In this document: positions 35,087 to 44,144 of the stretch, one piece after another
Layout: each line of letters starts with the position of its first letter
Numbering within the stretch: position 1 is the first letter of the stretch
DNA from: Roseiarcus sp963779095
GTDB taxonomy: Bacteria > Pseudomonadota > Alphaproteobacteria > Rhizobiales > Beijerinckiaceae
DNA: 64,000 nucleotides
Assembly: GCA_963779095.1 (NCBI GenBank)
Contig: CAVZWU010000010.1
Location: forward strand, 1 to 64,000
Direction of reading: 5' to 3'
Position numbers and translations under genes: made by a program
The notes under the pieces: model-generated
Databases searched by the model: none
What the model was told of the DNA's origin: nothing
What the model saw: the letters and a program-made list of their open reading frames with translations, nothing else

Positions 35087-37381
35087 ATGAGCGCCGCCCG
35101 TGAGCGAATCCTCCACCAGGCCCTGATCGCGATCGCCCTCATCGCATTGGCGGCGGGCGCGATCTTTTGGACCCGGGGCGACCATGGGTTCGCGCAAAGG
35201 GCCTGGGCGGCAGGGTCGATTCCGGTCGCGCTCGGGTTGCTCGTCTCGATCGTCCGCGACCTCCTGGCTGGCCGCGCCGGGGTCGACGTGATTGCGCTCT
35301 TGTCGATGACCGGCGCGCTGCTGCTTGAGGAAAATCTAGCGGCGATTGTGGTCGCGGTCATGTACGCGGGCGGGACGATGCTCGAGGATTTCGCGGTCTC
35401 TCGCGCCGAACGCGATCTCAAGGCGCTGGTCGACCGCGCGCCCCGCGTCGCCCATCGGACCAATCTCGACGAGGTGAAGGACGTTCCCGTCTCGGAGATC
35501 GCGGTCGGCGACACGCTTCTGGTGCGCGCCGGCGAGGTTGTTCCCGTCGACGGCGTCTTGTCAGACCCGGATGCGATTTTGGACGAGGCCGCGCTGTCCG
35601 GAGAGCCGATTCCAGTCGGCAAGCATCGAGGCGAGGCGATCCGAAGCGGAGCGGTCAACGCCGGCCAAACCTTCACGATGGAGGCGACGGCGACCGAAAC
35701 CGAGAGCACCTACGCCGGCATCGTTCGGATGGCGACGGCGGCGCAGACCGCGAAATCTCCGGCGATCCGCCTCGCGGACCGGTTCGCGCTGCTGTTGTTG
35801 CCGGTTGCGGTCGGCCTTGCAGGAGTCGCCTGGGCGATTGCGGGCGATCCGGTCCGGGCTCTGGCGGTCCTCGTGGCGGCGACGCCCTGTCCGCTCATTC
35901 TCGCCGCCCCGGTCGCTTACATCGCTGGCGTGGCCAGAGCCGCGAGGCAAGGCGTTCTCATGAAAGGGGGCGCGGCGCTGGAGGCGCTCGCGCAAACCCG
36001 CACCGTCATTTTCGACAAGACTGGCACTTTGACCGTCGGCGGCGCGCGGCTCATCGAAATTGAGACCGCACCCGGATGGAGCGCGGACGAAGCGCTTCGC
36101 CTTGCGGCCTCCGTCGAGCAGGCCTCCCAGCACGTCGTCGCGGCGGCGATTGTGGCCGCCGCGCGCGAGCGCCGATTGCCGACCGGCGCCGCGAGCGATG
36201 TTCGCGAGGCTATGGGTTCGGGTGTCGCCGGCGTGGTCGAAGGACGCCGGGTGCGCGCTGGCTCGCACGCCTTCGTCTTCGATTCGCCGCCGAAAAGTCC
36301 GTGGTCGAGGCGAACGCTGCGCCGCGCCTCGCTTCACTCCGCTCTGACGGTGTTCGTGGCCGTCGACGGAACGCCGGCGGGCGCCATTCTGCTGGCCGAC
36401 GAATTGCGGCGCGAGGCCCCCCGCGCGGTCCAATCTCTGCGGGCTTGCGGCGTGTCGCGGATCATCATGGTCACCGGCGATCGCGCCGAGACTGCGGAAG
36501 CCATCGGCGCCGCGCTCGACCTCGATGCGGTGCTGTCTGAACGGGACCCGGCGGACAAGGTCGAAGCGGTGTCGGTCGAGCAGGCGTTGAACCCGACCCT
36601 GATGGTCGGCGACGGAATCAACGACGCGCCGGCGCTGGCGGCCGCCCATGTCGGTGTGGCGATGGGCGCGCGCGGGGCGAGCGCCTCGTCCGAGGCGGCG
36701 GACGTCGTCGTTCTCGTCGATCGGCTCGATCGGGTTTCGGAGGCGGTCAGGATCGCCCGCCGGACGCAGGGAATCGCCTTTCAGAGCATGGCCGTCGGAA
36801 TGGCCTTGTCCGGCCTCGCGATGATCGCCGCCGCTTTGGGTTGGCTCGCCCCGGTCGAAGGCGCGCTCACGCAGGAAGCCATCGATGTCGCCGTCATTCT
36901 CAACGCCTTGCGCGCCCTGGGTTCAGGTCGCGGCTGGCGGCGCAGGAGCATGGCGGCACGCGACGCCGAGGCGCTGCGCGACGAACACCGGGGCGTCGAG
37001 AAGAGCCTCGACCGCCTGCGCGATATTGTGGATGCGCTCGAGGACGCTTCCGCCTCCGACGGCGCCTCCATGATCCGGGAAGCGAACGCGATTGTAGCGG
37101 ACACGATTGTTAGTCATGAAAAAGCCGATAAAACGCTGGTCTATCCCCGCCTTCGCAGGTCGCTGTCGAGCGGCTACGGATTGGCGGCGATGAGCCGCGT
37201 TCATCGCGAGCTCCTCCACTTGGCCCATCTCCTGTCGCGCTTGTGCGAGGGGCTGTCTGACCCCGACGTCGATTCGCTCTTGCTGCGCGACGGACAGAGG
37301 ATCATCGAATCGATCGAAACCATCGCGCGAATTCACAACGCGCAGGAGGAAGACATCTACGAATACGCCGCTGCGGGATAG
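35087..37381 (+). CDS. P1B-5 type metal-transporting ATPase with C-terminal hemerythrin domain
   Basis: 764 residues from ATG 35087 (GAGGG upstream; ATG 35075 also in frame). No N-terminal metal-binding domain. Actuator loop DEAALSGEPIPV, membrane metal site ATPCPLILAAPVA near residue 265 (TPC, the P1B-5 signature), phosphorylation site IFDKTGTLTVGG near 309, SQHV in place of the HP motif, hinge VGDGINDAPALAA, and last helix QEAIDVAVILNALRALG. From about 624 on a hemerythrin fold supplies LRDEHRGVEKSL, VSHEKADKTLVYPRLRR, SRVHRELLHLAHLL and HNAQEEDIYEY. P1B-5 pumps (Nia/CtpD-like) export Fe, Ni or Co, and the hemerythrin-like domain of a homologue binds di-iron (family knowledge). Confidence 0.88.
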   Translation: MSAARERILHQALIAIALIALAAGAIFWTRGDHGFAQRAWAAGSIPVALGLLVSIVRDLLAGRAGVDVIALLSMTGALLLEENLAAIVVAVMYAGGTMLEDFAVSRAERDLKALVDRAPRVAHRTNLDEVKDVPVSEIAVGDTLLVRAGEVVPVDGVLSDPDAILDEAALSGEPIPVGKHRGEAIRSGAVNAGQTFTMEATATETESTYAGIVRMATAAQTAKSPAIRLADRFALLLLPVAVGLAGVAWAIAGDPVRALAVLVAATPCPLILAAPVAYIAGVARAARQGVLMKGGAALEALAQTRTVIFDKTGTLTVGGARLIEIETAPGWSADEALRLAASVEQASQHVVAAAIVAAARERRLPTGAASDVREAMGSGVAGVVEGRRVRAGSHAFVFDSPPKSPWSRRTLRRASLHSALTVFVAVDGTPAGAILLADELRREAPRAVQSLRACGVSRIIMVTGDRAETAEAIGAALDLDAVLSERDPADKVEAVSVEQALNPTLMVGDGINDAPALAAAHVGVAMGARGASASSEAADVVVLVDRLDRVSEAVRIARRTQGIAFQSMAVGMALSGLAMIAAALGWLAPVEGALTQEAIDVAVILNALRALGSGRGWRRRSMAARDAEALRDEHRGVEKSLDRLRDIVDALEDASASDGASMIREANAIVADTIVSHEKADKTLVYPRLRRSLSSGYGLAAMSRVHRELLHLAHLLSRLCEGLSDPDVDSLLLRDGQRIIESIETIARIHNAQEEDIYEYAAAG

Positions 37382-37845
37382 TCGCCCAGATGCGTCCCCC
37401 TCCGAGACGATCGGTCTCGGGGTTTGGCTACGCCTCCGCGATCCAACCAGGGTCGCGGCCGCGCTGGGCCTGCTGGGATGGGCTCGTCCGAGCAGCAATC
37501 GAATCCGCAAGCAATATATTGACATATTCAGAAATCAGCGTTACATATCTTCTTATTATCAGCATGCACTCGCGCGTCGCCGAGCGTTTCGCAAGGCGAC
37601 AGAGAGGAACGATGGGCTTGGGGCATTCCGCAAGGGGCTCTCAAAGACGGGACAAATTTTTTTATGTGAATCGGCCGCAACGCATTGAGAAGTCTCGGTT
37701 CGAAAAAATAAACGTTAGTAAACGCTCGCTATTTTACTAGCGTTTACTAACGTTTGCTGGCGCTTATGACCATTTCTCATGCGGCGGTTGTTTCCACGGG
37801 TTGAAGCCGGACTCCGGTCTGCCCAAAAGGGCTGCGGTTCGGCCG
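37382..37845. other. Intergenic region with AT-rich palindrome
   Basis: About 460 bases between the ATPase and erpA 3' ends. AT-rich middle (TATTGACATATTCAG and CTTCTTATTATCAG) and the perfect palindrome at 37710-37755. No credible coding frame. Confidence 0.4.
37710..37755. repeat. Perfect 17-bp AT-rich inverted repeat
   Basis: AAACGTTAGTAAACGCT and AGCGTTTACTAACGTTT flank a 12-base loop. The arms contain ACTAGCGTTTA, shared with the hairpin at 22448-22485. It lies between convergent genes and could terminate transcription in either direction, but there is no T-run directly after the stem. The near-identical core of two distant palindromes suggests a repeat family or a binding site. Confidence 0.6.
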
Positions 37846-38193
37846 CTAGACCGAAAAACTCACCCCGCAGCCGCAGGAGGCGACCGCATTCGGATTCTTT
37901 ACCCGGAACGACTGGCCCATGAGGTCGTCGACAAAGTCGAGCTCGGCCCCTTTGAGCATTTCGAGCGAGACGGGGTCGACCAGCACCGTCGCGCCGTCGC
38001 GCGTCACCGCCACATCGTCCTCGGCGCGGGTCCGGTCGACGTCGAAGGCGTACTGGAAGCCCGAGCAGCCGCCGCCCTTGACCGAGATGCGCAAGGCCGC
38101 GCCCGCTTCGCCCTTGAGGATGGCGTTGAGCCGCCGGGCGGCGCTCTCGCTGATCGTGACCCCCTCGAGTGCCGGAGAGACCGCTTTGTTCAT
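37846..38193 (-). CDS. erpA: Iron-sulfur cluster insertion protein ErpA (A-type carrier)
   Basis: 115 residues from ATG 38193 (ATG 38200 also possible). A-type carrier fold with the three conserved cysteines: GGGCSGFQYAFDVD and the C-terminal NAVASCGCGVSFSV. Delivers 2Fe-2S/4Fe-4S clusters to apo-enzymes; essential for isoprenoid and respiratory enzymes in many bacteria. Divergent from dgt with a 90-base shared promoter region. Confidence 0.92.
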   Translation of the reverse strand: MNKAVSPALEGVTISESAARRLNAILKGEAGAALRISVKGGGCSGFQYAFDVDRTRAEDDVAVTRDGATVLVDPVSLEMLKGAELDFVDDLMGQSFRVKNPNAVASCGCGVSFSV

Positions 38194-38282
38194 GACCATG
38201 CCCTTTAGTCGCTTGCGCCGCGGAGCTGGCGCCGTCAGAATTTCTGCTGGGTCCAAGATATGGACGCCGGGCAAAGAGCGCA

Positions 38283-39497
38283 ATGTCAAGGCGGACGCCG
38301 GACGATACCAGCCTGACGGCGCGCGCGCCCTACGCCGCCGATCCCACGCGCGCGCCCCGCCTTGTCGCCGAGCCGCCGTCGGCGACGCGGACCGAATTCC
38401 AACGCGACCGCGACCGCATCGTCCATTCGACCGCCTTCCGCCGCCTCGCCCATAAAGCCCAAGTGTTCGTCGATCACGAGGGCGATCATTTCCGCACCCG
38501 CCTCACCCACACCATCGAGGTGGCGCAGATCGCGCGTGCGCTCGCGCGGGCCTTGCGGCTCGACGACGACCTTGCCGAGGCGGTCGCGCTAGGCCACGAC
38601 CTCGGCCACACACCTTTCGGACACACGGGGGAGGACGCGCTCGACGCCTGCATGGCCGGGCATGGCGGCTTCGACCACAACAGCCAGGCCTTGCGCATTG
38701 TCACCGAGCTCGAGCGCCATTATGCCGCCTTCGACGGGCTCAACCTGAGCCGGCCGACGCTTTCCGGGCTCGTCAAGCACAATGGGCCCTTGCTCGACGC
38801 CTCCGGCTCGCCGACCGAGCGCTACCAGGCGCACGGCGTCCCGCCCGCCATCCTCGCTTACGACAAGACCCTGCGTCTGGACCTCAGCATGCACGCGAGC
38901 CTCGAGGCGCAAGCGGCTGCGATCGCTGACGATATCGCCTATGACGCTCATGACATCGATGACGGCCTGCGGGCCGGCCTGTTCCCGCTCGCCGAGCTTC
39001 GCGCCGCCGTTCCGTTTGTTGGCGATCTCATGCGGGAGATCGACGGCCTCCATCCCGGCCTCGAGGAGCCGCGCGCGATCCACGAACTCACCCGGCGGGT
39101 CATCACCCGGTTCATAGAAGACGCGATCGGCGAGAGCCGCCGGCGGGTCGCCGAATCGAAGGTCGCGAGCCCCGAGGCGGTCGCGCGCGCCGGCCGCGCC
39201 CTTGTCGGGCATTCGCCCGCGATCGAGGCGGCCGATCGCGACATCAAGGCCTTTCTCTTCGCCCGCATGTACCGCCATCCCGAGGTGCGCAAGGTCCGCG
39301 ATCGGGCGGACGCGATCGTGCGGCGCCTGTTTGAGGCCTATTTCGCCGAGCCGTCGCTGATGCCTCCCGAATGGGCGGCCCGGACGGAGAACGGCGATCT
39401 GGCGCGCGCGGTCGCCGACTATATCGCCGGCATGACCGACCGGTTCGCCATCGCCGAGCACGCCCGGCTTTTTGACGGGGCTTCCGACTTGCGATAG
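38283..39497 (+). CDS. dgt: Deoxyguanosinetriphosphate triphosphohydrolase-like protein
   Basis: 404 residues. HD-domain metal ligands: RLTHTIEVAQIARALARAL (first His), GHDLGHTPFGHTGE (HD and following His) and, further on, ADDIAYDAHDIDDGL with the last Asp. N-terminal TEFQRDRDRIVHSTAFRRL is the family hallmark. dNTPase hydrolysing dNTPs to nucleosides and triphosphate. The dgt-argS-SPOR-nagZ order is standard in Hyphomicrobiales, and argS follows 73 bases downstream on the same strand. Confidence 0.93.
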   Translation: MSRRTPDDTSLTARAPYAADPTRAPRLVAEPPSATRTEFQRDRDRIVHSTAFRRLAHKAQVFVDHEGDHFRTRLTHTIEVAQIARALARALRLDDDLAEAVALGHDLGHTPFGHTGEDALDACMAGHGGFDHNSQALRIVTELERHYAAFDGLNLSRPTLSGLVKHNGPLLDASGSPTERYQAHGVPPAILAYDKTLRLDLSMHASLEAQAAAIADDIAYDAHDIDDGLRAGLFPLAELRAAVPFVGDLMREIDGLHPGLEEPRAIHELTRRVITRFIEDAIGESRRRVAESKVASPEAVARAGRALVGHSPAIEAADRDIKAFLFARMYRHPEVRKVRDRADAIVRRLFEAYFAEPSLMPPEWAARTENGDLARAVADYIAGMTDRFAIAEHARLFDGASDLR

Positions 39498-39570
39498 AGG
39501 CGCGCGCAAGCCCGGCCATGACGCTGAATAGCGAGGCGCAGGCATTGGCTCTGCCCTCTCGGTAGGAATA

Positions 39571-41346
39571 ATGAACGTCTTCGCCGAGTTCCAGTCGCGC
39601 ATCGCCGGTCTCATCGAAAAGCGGATCGCCGCGGGCGAATTGCCGCGCGATCTCGATCTTGGGCGCTTCGTCGTCGAGCCGCCGCGCGACGCGGCCCACG
39701 GCGACCTCTCGACCAACGCGGCGATGGTCTATGCGCGGGAAGCCAAACAGGCCGGCTCCAGCCCGCGCGCGCTTGCGGAAGCGCTTGTCGCCGATCTCAG
39801 GCTTGAGCCGGATGTGCAGAGCGCCGAAGCCGCAGGCCCCGGCTTCATCAATATCGTGCTGAAGCCAGAGGTTTACCTGAATGTCCTCACCGACGTCCTC
39901 ATCCAGGGAACCCGTTTCGGGGCCGGGGCGCCGAGCAAGGAAGGGCCGGTCAATGTCGAATATGTGAGCGCCAATCCAACCGGGCCGATGCATGTCGGCC
40001 ACGCGCGGGGCGCGGTGTTCGGCGACGCGCTCGCGAGCCTGCTCGTCTTCGCCGGCCGCAAGGCGACGCGCGAATATTACATCAACGACGCCGGCGGCCA
40101 GGTCGACGTGCTGGCGCGCTCGGCCTTCCTTCGCTACCGCGAGGCGCTCGGTGAAGACATCGGCCCAATCCCCGAGGGCCTCTATCCCGGCGACTATCTG
40201 AAACCCGTCGGCGAGTATCTCGCGCGCGAATTTGGCGTGAGCCTGGTGAGCAAGCCCGAGGCGGAATGGCTGCCCCTTGCGCGCAAGCGCGCCATCGAGG
40301 CGATGATGGCGATGATTCGCGACGACCTCGCCGCGCTCAACATCACCCATGAGGCTTTCGCCTCGGAGCGGGCGCTGACCGGCGCGGACGGGGGCCAGGA
40401 CCAGGTCGCCAGGACGATCGAATGGCTGCGGGCGAAGGGCCTCGTCTACCAGGGCCGTCTGGCGCCACCCAAGGGCGCGCCGTCGGACGATTGGGAGGAC
40501 CGCGAGCAGACCCTGTTCCGCTCGACCGGCTTTGGCGACGACGTCGACCGGCCGCTGATCAAGTCCGACGGCGGATACACCTATTTCGCCAGCGACATCG
40601 CCTATCACAAGACCAAGATCGATCGGGGTTTCCGCACCCTGGTCGACGTGTGGGGCGCCGACCACGGCGGCTACGTCAAGCGGATGCAGGCGGCGGTCGC
40701 GGCGCTCTCGGACGGCAAGGCGAAGCTCGAGGTCCGGCTTTGCCAGCTCGTGCGCCTCATGCGGGCCGGCGAGCCGGTCAAAATGTCGAAGCGCTCCGGC
40801 GAGTTCGTGACGCTGCGTGAGGTCGTGGACGAGGTCGGCGCGGACGCCGTCCGCTTCATCATGCTGATGCGCAAGAACGACGCGCCGCTCGATTTCGACC
40901 TCATGAAGGTGATCGAGCAGAGCCAGGACAATCCCGTTTTCTACGTGCAATACGCGCACGCCCGCGCCCGCAGCGTGCTCAGGCAGGGCAAGGCCGTCTT
41001 TGACGATTTTGATCTTGACCCGAAGGCGCTCGCCCGGGCCGACCTCTCGCTTCTGACCGACGAGGGGGAGCGGGAGCTGATGCGCACCTTCGGGCAATAT
41101 CCGCGGGCTATCCGGCAGGCGGCGGAAGCGCACGAACCGCACCGGGTGGCCTTTTTCGCCTACGAACTGGCGACGCGTTTCCACGCGCATTGGAACCGCG
41201 GGAAAGATGCGCGCGAGTTGCGGTTTGTTAACGAAAATGAACGAATTTTATCGTATGCGAGACTGGCTTTGGTCGCGGGCGTCAGCCTTGTTTTGGCCTC
41301 CGCCTTGTCAATTTTGGGCGTTAGCGCCCCCGAAGAGATGCGTTAG
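39571..41346 (+). CDS. argS: Arginyl-tRNA synthetase
   Basis: 591 residues, class I synthetase. N-terminal Arg-additional domain (residues 1-110), HIGH-like NPTGPMHVGHARGAVFGDAL near 138, conserved WGADHGGYVKRMQAA, KMSKS-like VKMSKRSGEFVTLREVVDEV, and a DALR anticodon-binding C-terminus (YAHARARSVL, AEAHEPHRVAFFAYELATRF, HAHWN). Catalyses Arg-AMP formation and transfer to tRNA-Arg. Complete and unbroken. Confidence 0.97.
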   Translation: MNVFAEFQSRIAGLIEKRIAAGELPRDLDLGRFVVEPPRDAAHGDLSTNAAMVYAREAKQAGSSPRALAEALVADLRLEPDVQSAEAAGPGFINIVLKPEVYLNVLTDVLIQGTRFGAGAPSKEGPVNVEYVSANPTGPMHVGHARGAVFGDALASLLVFAGRKATREYYINDAGGQVDVLARSAFLRYREALGEDIGPIPEGLYPGDYLKPVGEYLAREFGVSLVSKPEAEWLPLARKRAIEAMMAMIRDDLAALNITHEAFASERALTGADGGQDQVARTIEWLRAKGLVYQGRLAPPKGAPSDDWEDREQTLFRSTGFGDDVDRPLIKSDGGYTYFASDIAYHKTKIDRGFRTLVDVWGADHGGYVKRMQAAVAALSDGKAKLEVRLCQLVRLMRAGEPVKMSKRSGEFVTLREVVDEVGADAVRFIMLMRKNDAPLDFDLMKVIEQSQDNPVFYVQYAHARARSVLRQGKAVFDDFDLDPKALARADLSLLTDEGERELMRTFGQYPRAIRQAAEAHEPHRVAFFAYELATRFHAHWNRGKDARELRFVNENERILSYARLALVAGVSLVLASALSILGVSAPEEMR

Positions 41347-41412
41347 CGGACCGTTGTCCTGTTGAGCGCGTCTGACGCGCTCAAGGCAAAGTTCGCGACA
41401 GGTGAGGATGAT

Positions 41413-42894
41413 ATGAGTGTTTCCGGGTCACGTGCGGGTGACGAGATCAACCTCGACGAATTCGAGCGGCGGCTGCGCGCCGCGGGTGGCGGCCAGCCGC
41501 GCGCCGAGGATCCCCTGGCGGAGCTTTCGCGCCTCGTCGAATTCTCGCACTTCGGGATCTCGAACGGCGAGGCGCCGGCTCGCCGCGCCGCCGAACCCGG
41601 CGCCGAAAGCACGCAGCCCCCTCAGCCGATCGAAACCGCGGCTCTTCGCCCCTCGATCGACGAAGAGGTGGAGGAACTGGCGCCCGGCGCGTCGGAGGCC
41701 GACCGCGAGGCGCGGCAGGACTATGAGTTCGACGCCCATCGCGCCGACGGCGCCTTTGTGGCGGAGCCGGAGGAAGAGCGCCGGCCGATGCGCTGGAAGC
41801 TCACGGTTTCGGCGCTGGCGATCGCAGGGGTCGCGATGATCGGGGCGGTCTTCGCACTCAAAGGCGGGGTCCCGGGTCTGCCGAAAACGCCTCCGTTCAT
41901 CGCGGCCGCTCAGGGACCGACCAAAGTGGCGCCGCCCAAGAGCGAGACGCCTGCCGCCTTGAATGACCCCGGCGGGTCGCTCTTGGGGAACGCCAAGCCG
42001 GGACCCGTCAAGGTCGTCAACACCGAGGAGCAGCCCTTCGATTTGAACGCGCAGGCGTCGCTCAGCAATCCGCCCTCCGCCGCCGCCAATCCGCCGGCGG
42101 CCGCGACCGTGCCTGCAGCCGCCGATCAGGCGAAACCGCCGGCGGGATCGGATCCGACCGGGCTCGCCGCCACCGGCAATACGCCGCTCGTGGCGCCGCC
42201 CGGCGCGCCGACGCCGTCCATGCCGTCGGAATTCCCCACTCCGAAACCGGTGCGCACAGTCTCGCTGCGGCCGGACGGAACCCCGATCGCGGCCAATTCT
42301 TCGGATCAGGCGGCAAGCGACGCGAAACCCGCCGCCGCGCCGCCGCAAGAAGCGCCGAGCCAGCCGGCGCCGCAGGCCTCTAGCGAAGCGACTGGCGCCG
42401 CGGAGCCGTCGACGCCAAAGCTTGATTTGCCGACGAAGCTTTCGCCGAAGTCGGCAGCCCGGGTCGTCGTCGGCAAGACCGATACGACCCCGCCCGCCCC
42501 GAACGCTGAGACGCCCACCGAAACGGCGCAGAACGCCGCTCCGGCGAAGCCGGAGAAGGCTGCGAAGAAGCCCAAGGCCGGGCAGGTCGCTGACGCGGCC
42601 GAAACGACCGGAGCGATCGCGCCGCCGGTCGACGCGACCGCGGCGACGACTTCCGGCGGATGGTCGGTTCAACTCGCCGCGCCCAAATCGGAAGCGGAAG
42701 CCAAGACCAAGGTCGCGCAGCTGACAAGCAAATACAGCGCCGAACTCAACGGCTCGCCCATCGGCGTGCACAAGGCGGAAGTCCACGGGGAAACCATCTA
42801 CCGCCTGCGCGTGAGCGGCCTGACGAAGGCGGACGCCGCGGCGATGTGCGCTCGCCTCAAGGGCGAGGGCGGGCAGTGCTTCATCGTCAAGTAA
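41413..42894 (+). CDS. SPOR-domain protein
   Basis: 493 residues. Acidic cytoplasmic N-terminus, one membrane segment (WKLTVSALAIAGVAMIGAVF, residues 125-145), a long Pro/Ala/Lys-rich periplasmic linker, and a C-terminal SPOR domain of about 80 residues (GGWSVQLAAPKSEAEAKTKV to LKGEGGQCFIVK) that binds denuded septal peptidoglycan. It sits between argS and nagZ as in other rhizobia, consistent with a role in division/cell-wall turnover. Start at ATG 41413; the frame is open from 41362 but without a better start. Confidence 0.88.
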   Translation: MSVSGSRAGDEINLDEFERRLRAAGGGQPRAEDPLAELSRLVEFSHFGISNGEAPARRAAEPGAESTQPPQPIETAALRPSIDEEVEELAPGASEADREARQDYEFDAHRADGAFVAEPEEERRPMRWKLTVSALAIAGVAMIGAVFALKGGVPGLPKTPPFIAAAQGPTKVAPPKSETPAALNDPGGSLLGNAKPGPVKVVNTEEQPFDLNAQASLSNPPSAAANPPAAATVPAAADQAKPPAGSDPTGLAATGNTPLVAPPGAPTPSMPSEFPTPKPVRTVSLRPDGTPIAANSSDQAASDAKPAAAPPQEAPSQPAPQASSEATGAAEPSTPKLDLPTKLSPKSAARVVVGKTDTTPPAPNAETPTETAQNAAPAKPEKAAKKPKAGQVADAAETTGAIAPPVDATAATTSGGWSVQLAAPKSEAEAKTKVAQLTSKYSAELNGSPIGVHKAEVHGETIYRLRVSGLTKADAAAMCARLKGEGGQCFIVK

Positions 42895-42954
42895 GCGGGA
42901 GCGTCTTCGGGCTCCAGCGCCTTAGTCCGGAACTCGGTGCGTGCAGAGCAAAGC

Positions 42955-43075
42955 CTCATCGCGCGGACCCGCGGGCTTGACCCCGCGGGGACGCGGCGAT
43001 CCAGAGCCACCACCCTGGCTCTTCATCCCTGGATTGCTTCGCTTCGCTCGCAATGACGCCGCTGGTTCGAGTAGC
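42955..43075. repeat. Intergenic repeat unit
   Basis: Contains ATCCAGAG, CCTGGATTG and CGCTCGCAATGACG, with internal dyads (CCCGCGGG and others), in the 200-base gap between the SPOR gene and nagZ. Its layout (aatgac at the end, atcca/tggat in the middle) resembles the unit at 30608-30713, so both may belong to one dispersed family. Confidence 0.4.
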
Positions 43076-43092
43076 TGAGCGCGGAGCCGCGA

Positions 43093-44103
43093 ATGCCCAA
43101 GGCCTTCATCTGCGGCTGCGCCGGCCTCGCGCTCAATGACGAGGAACGCGCCTTCCTGCGCGGGCATGATCCCTGGGGCCTGATTCTCTTCAAGCGCAAC
43201 GTCGCCGACCGTGAGCAACTGCGTGCGCTGACGCGGTCGTTCCGCGACTGCGTTGGCCGCGCCGACGCGCCCGTGCTGATCGACCAGGAGGGCGGCCGGG
43301 TGCAGCGGATGGCGCCGCCGCACTGGCGCGCCTATCCCGCGGCAGCCGCGATCGAGGCGGGCCTGGAGCCATCCAAAGCCACGGCCGCCGCCGGTCTCGT
43401 GGCGCGCCTGATCGCGCATGATCTCAACGAAGTCGGGATCAATATCGACTGCGCGCCGGTGCTCGATGTAGCGGGCGAAGGCATGCACAACGCCATCGGC
43501 TCGCGGGCTTTCTCGTCCCGACCTGAGCGCGTGGCGGCGATGGGCCGGGCTTTCGCCGACGGACTGCTCGCCGGCGGCGTCGCGCCCGTCGTCAAGCACA
43601 TGCCGGGGCATGGCCGGGCGCGTGTGGACAGCCATCACGAGCTGCCTGTCGTCGACGCCGCGCGCAGCGATCTCAAGCGCGACTTCGCACCGTTTGCCGC
43701 GCTCAAAGACTTGCCGATGGCGATGAGCGCGCATCTCCTCTACACCGCGATTGATCCAGGCCGCCCCGCGACGATGTCACCTGTGGTGGTCGCCGAGATC
43801 ATGCGCGGCGCCATCGGCTTCGACGGTCTCATCATGAGCGACGACCTGTCGATGAAGGCGCTGAAAGGTCCGTTCGACGAGCGCGCCGCCGCGGTGATCG
43901 AGGCGGGGCTCGATATCGTGCTCCATTGCAACGGCGATCTTGAGGAGGCTCGCGCCGTGGCGTCCGCCGCGCCGGTCCTTGCTGGCCTCTCGCTGCGCCG
44001 GGCGAAATTGGCGCTCGCCGCGATCGCGCCGCCGCAAGCGTTCGACGTGGAGCGCGGCGAGCGGGAGCTGGCGGCGATCAAGGCTGAGCTTGGCGTCGCC
44101 TGA
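43093..44103 (+). CDS. nagZ: Beta-N-acetylhexosaminidase
   Basis: 336 residues, glycoside hydrolase family 3. GLILFKRNVADREQLRALTR, VLIDQEGGRVQRM, VVKHMPGHGRARVDSHHELP (catalytic loop with the conserved Asp/His pair) and the nucleophile Asp in DGLIMSDDLSMKAL. Cuts GlcNAc from muropeptides during cell-wall recycling. Normally followed by scpA-scpB in this order of bacteria; here the next 10 kb is different and scpAB lie at 54-56 kb on the other strand. Confidence 0.93.
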   Translation: MPKAFICGCAGLALNDEERAFLRGHDPWGLILFKRNVADREQLRALTRSFRDCVGRADAPVLIDQEGGRVQRMAPPHWRAYPAAAAIEAGLEPSKATAAAGLVARLIAHDLNEVGINIDCAPVLDVAGEGMHNAIGSRAFSSRPERVAAMGRAFADGLLAGGVAPVVKHMPGHGRARVDSHHELPVVDAARSDLKRDFAPFAALKDLPMAMSAHLLYTAIDPGRPATMSPVVVAEIMRGAIGFDGLIMSDDLSMKALKGPFDERAAAVIEAGLDIVLHCNGDLEEARAVASAAPVLAGLSLRRAKLALAAIAPPQAFDVERGERELAAIKAELGVA

Positions 44104-44144
44104 GAGGGCTGCCGGGCCGAGCCATTCTACGCGCGCCGCGGCCC

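Noticed and set aside
39244..41190. 648-codon minus-strand ORF opposite dgt/argS
   Set aside because: Shadow of argS with HIGH and KMSKR motifs on the plus strand; high GC suppresses stop codons on the opposite strand.
41428..42786. 452-codon minus-strand ORF opposite the SPOR gene
   Set aside because: Low-complexity Arg/Gly-rich translation that mirrors the Pro/Ala linker of the SPOR protein.
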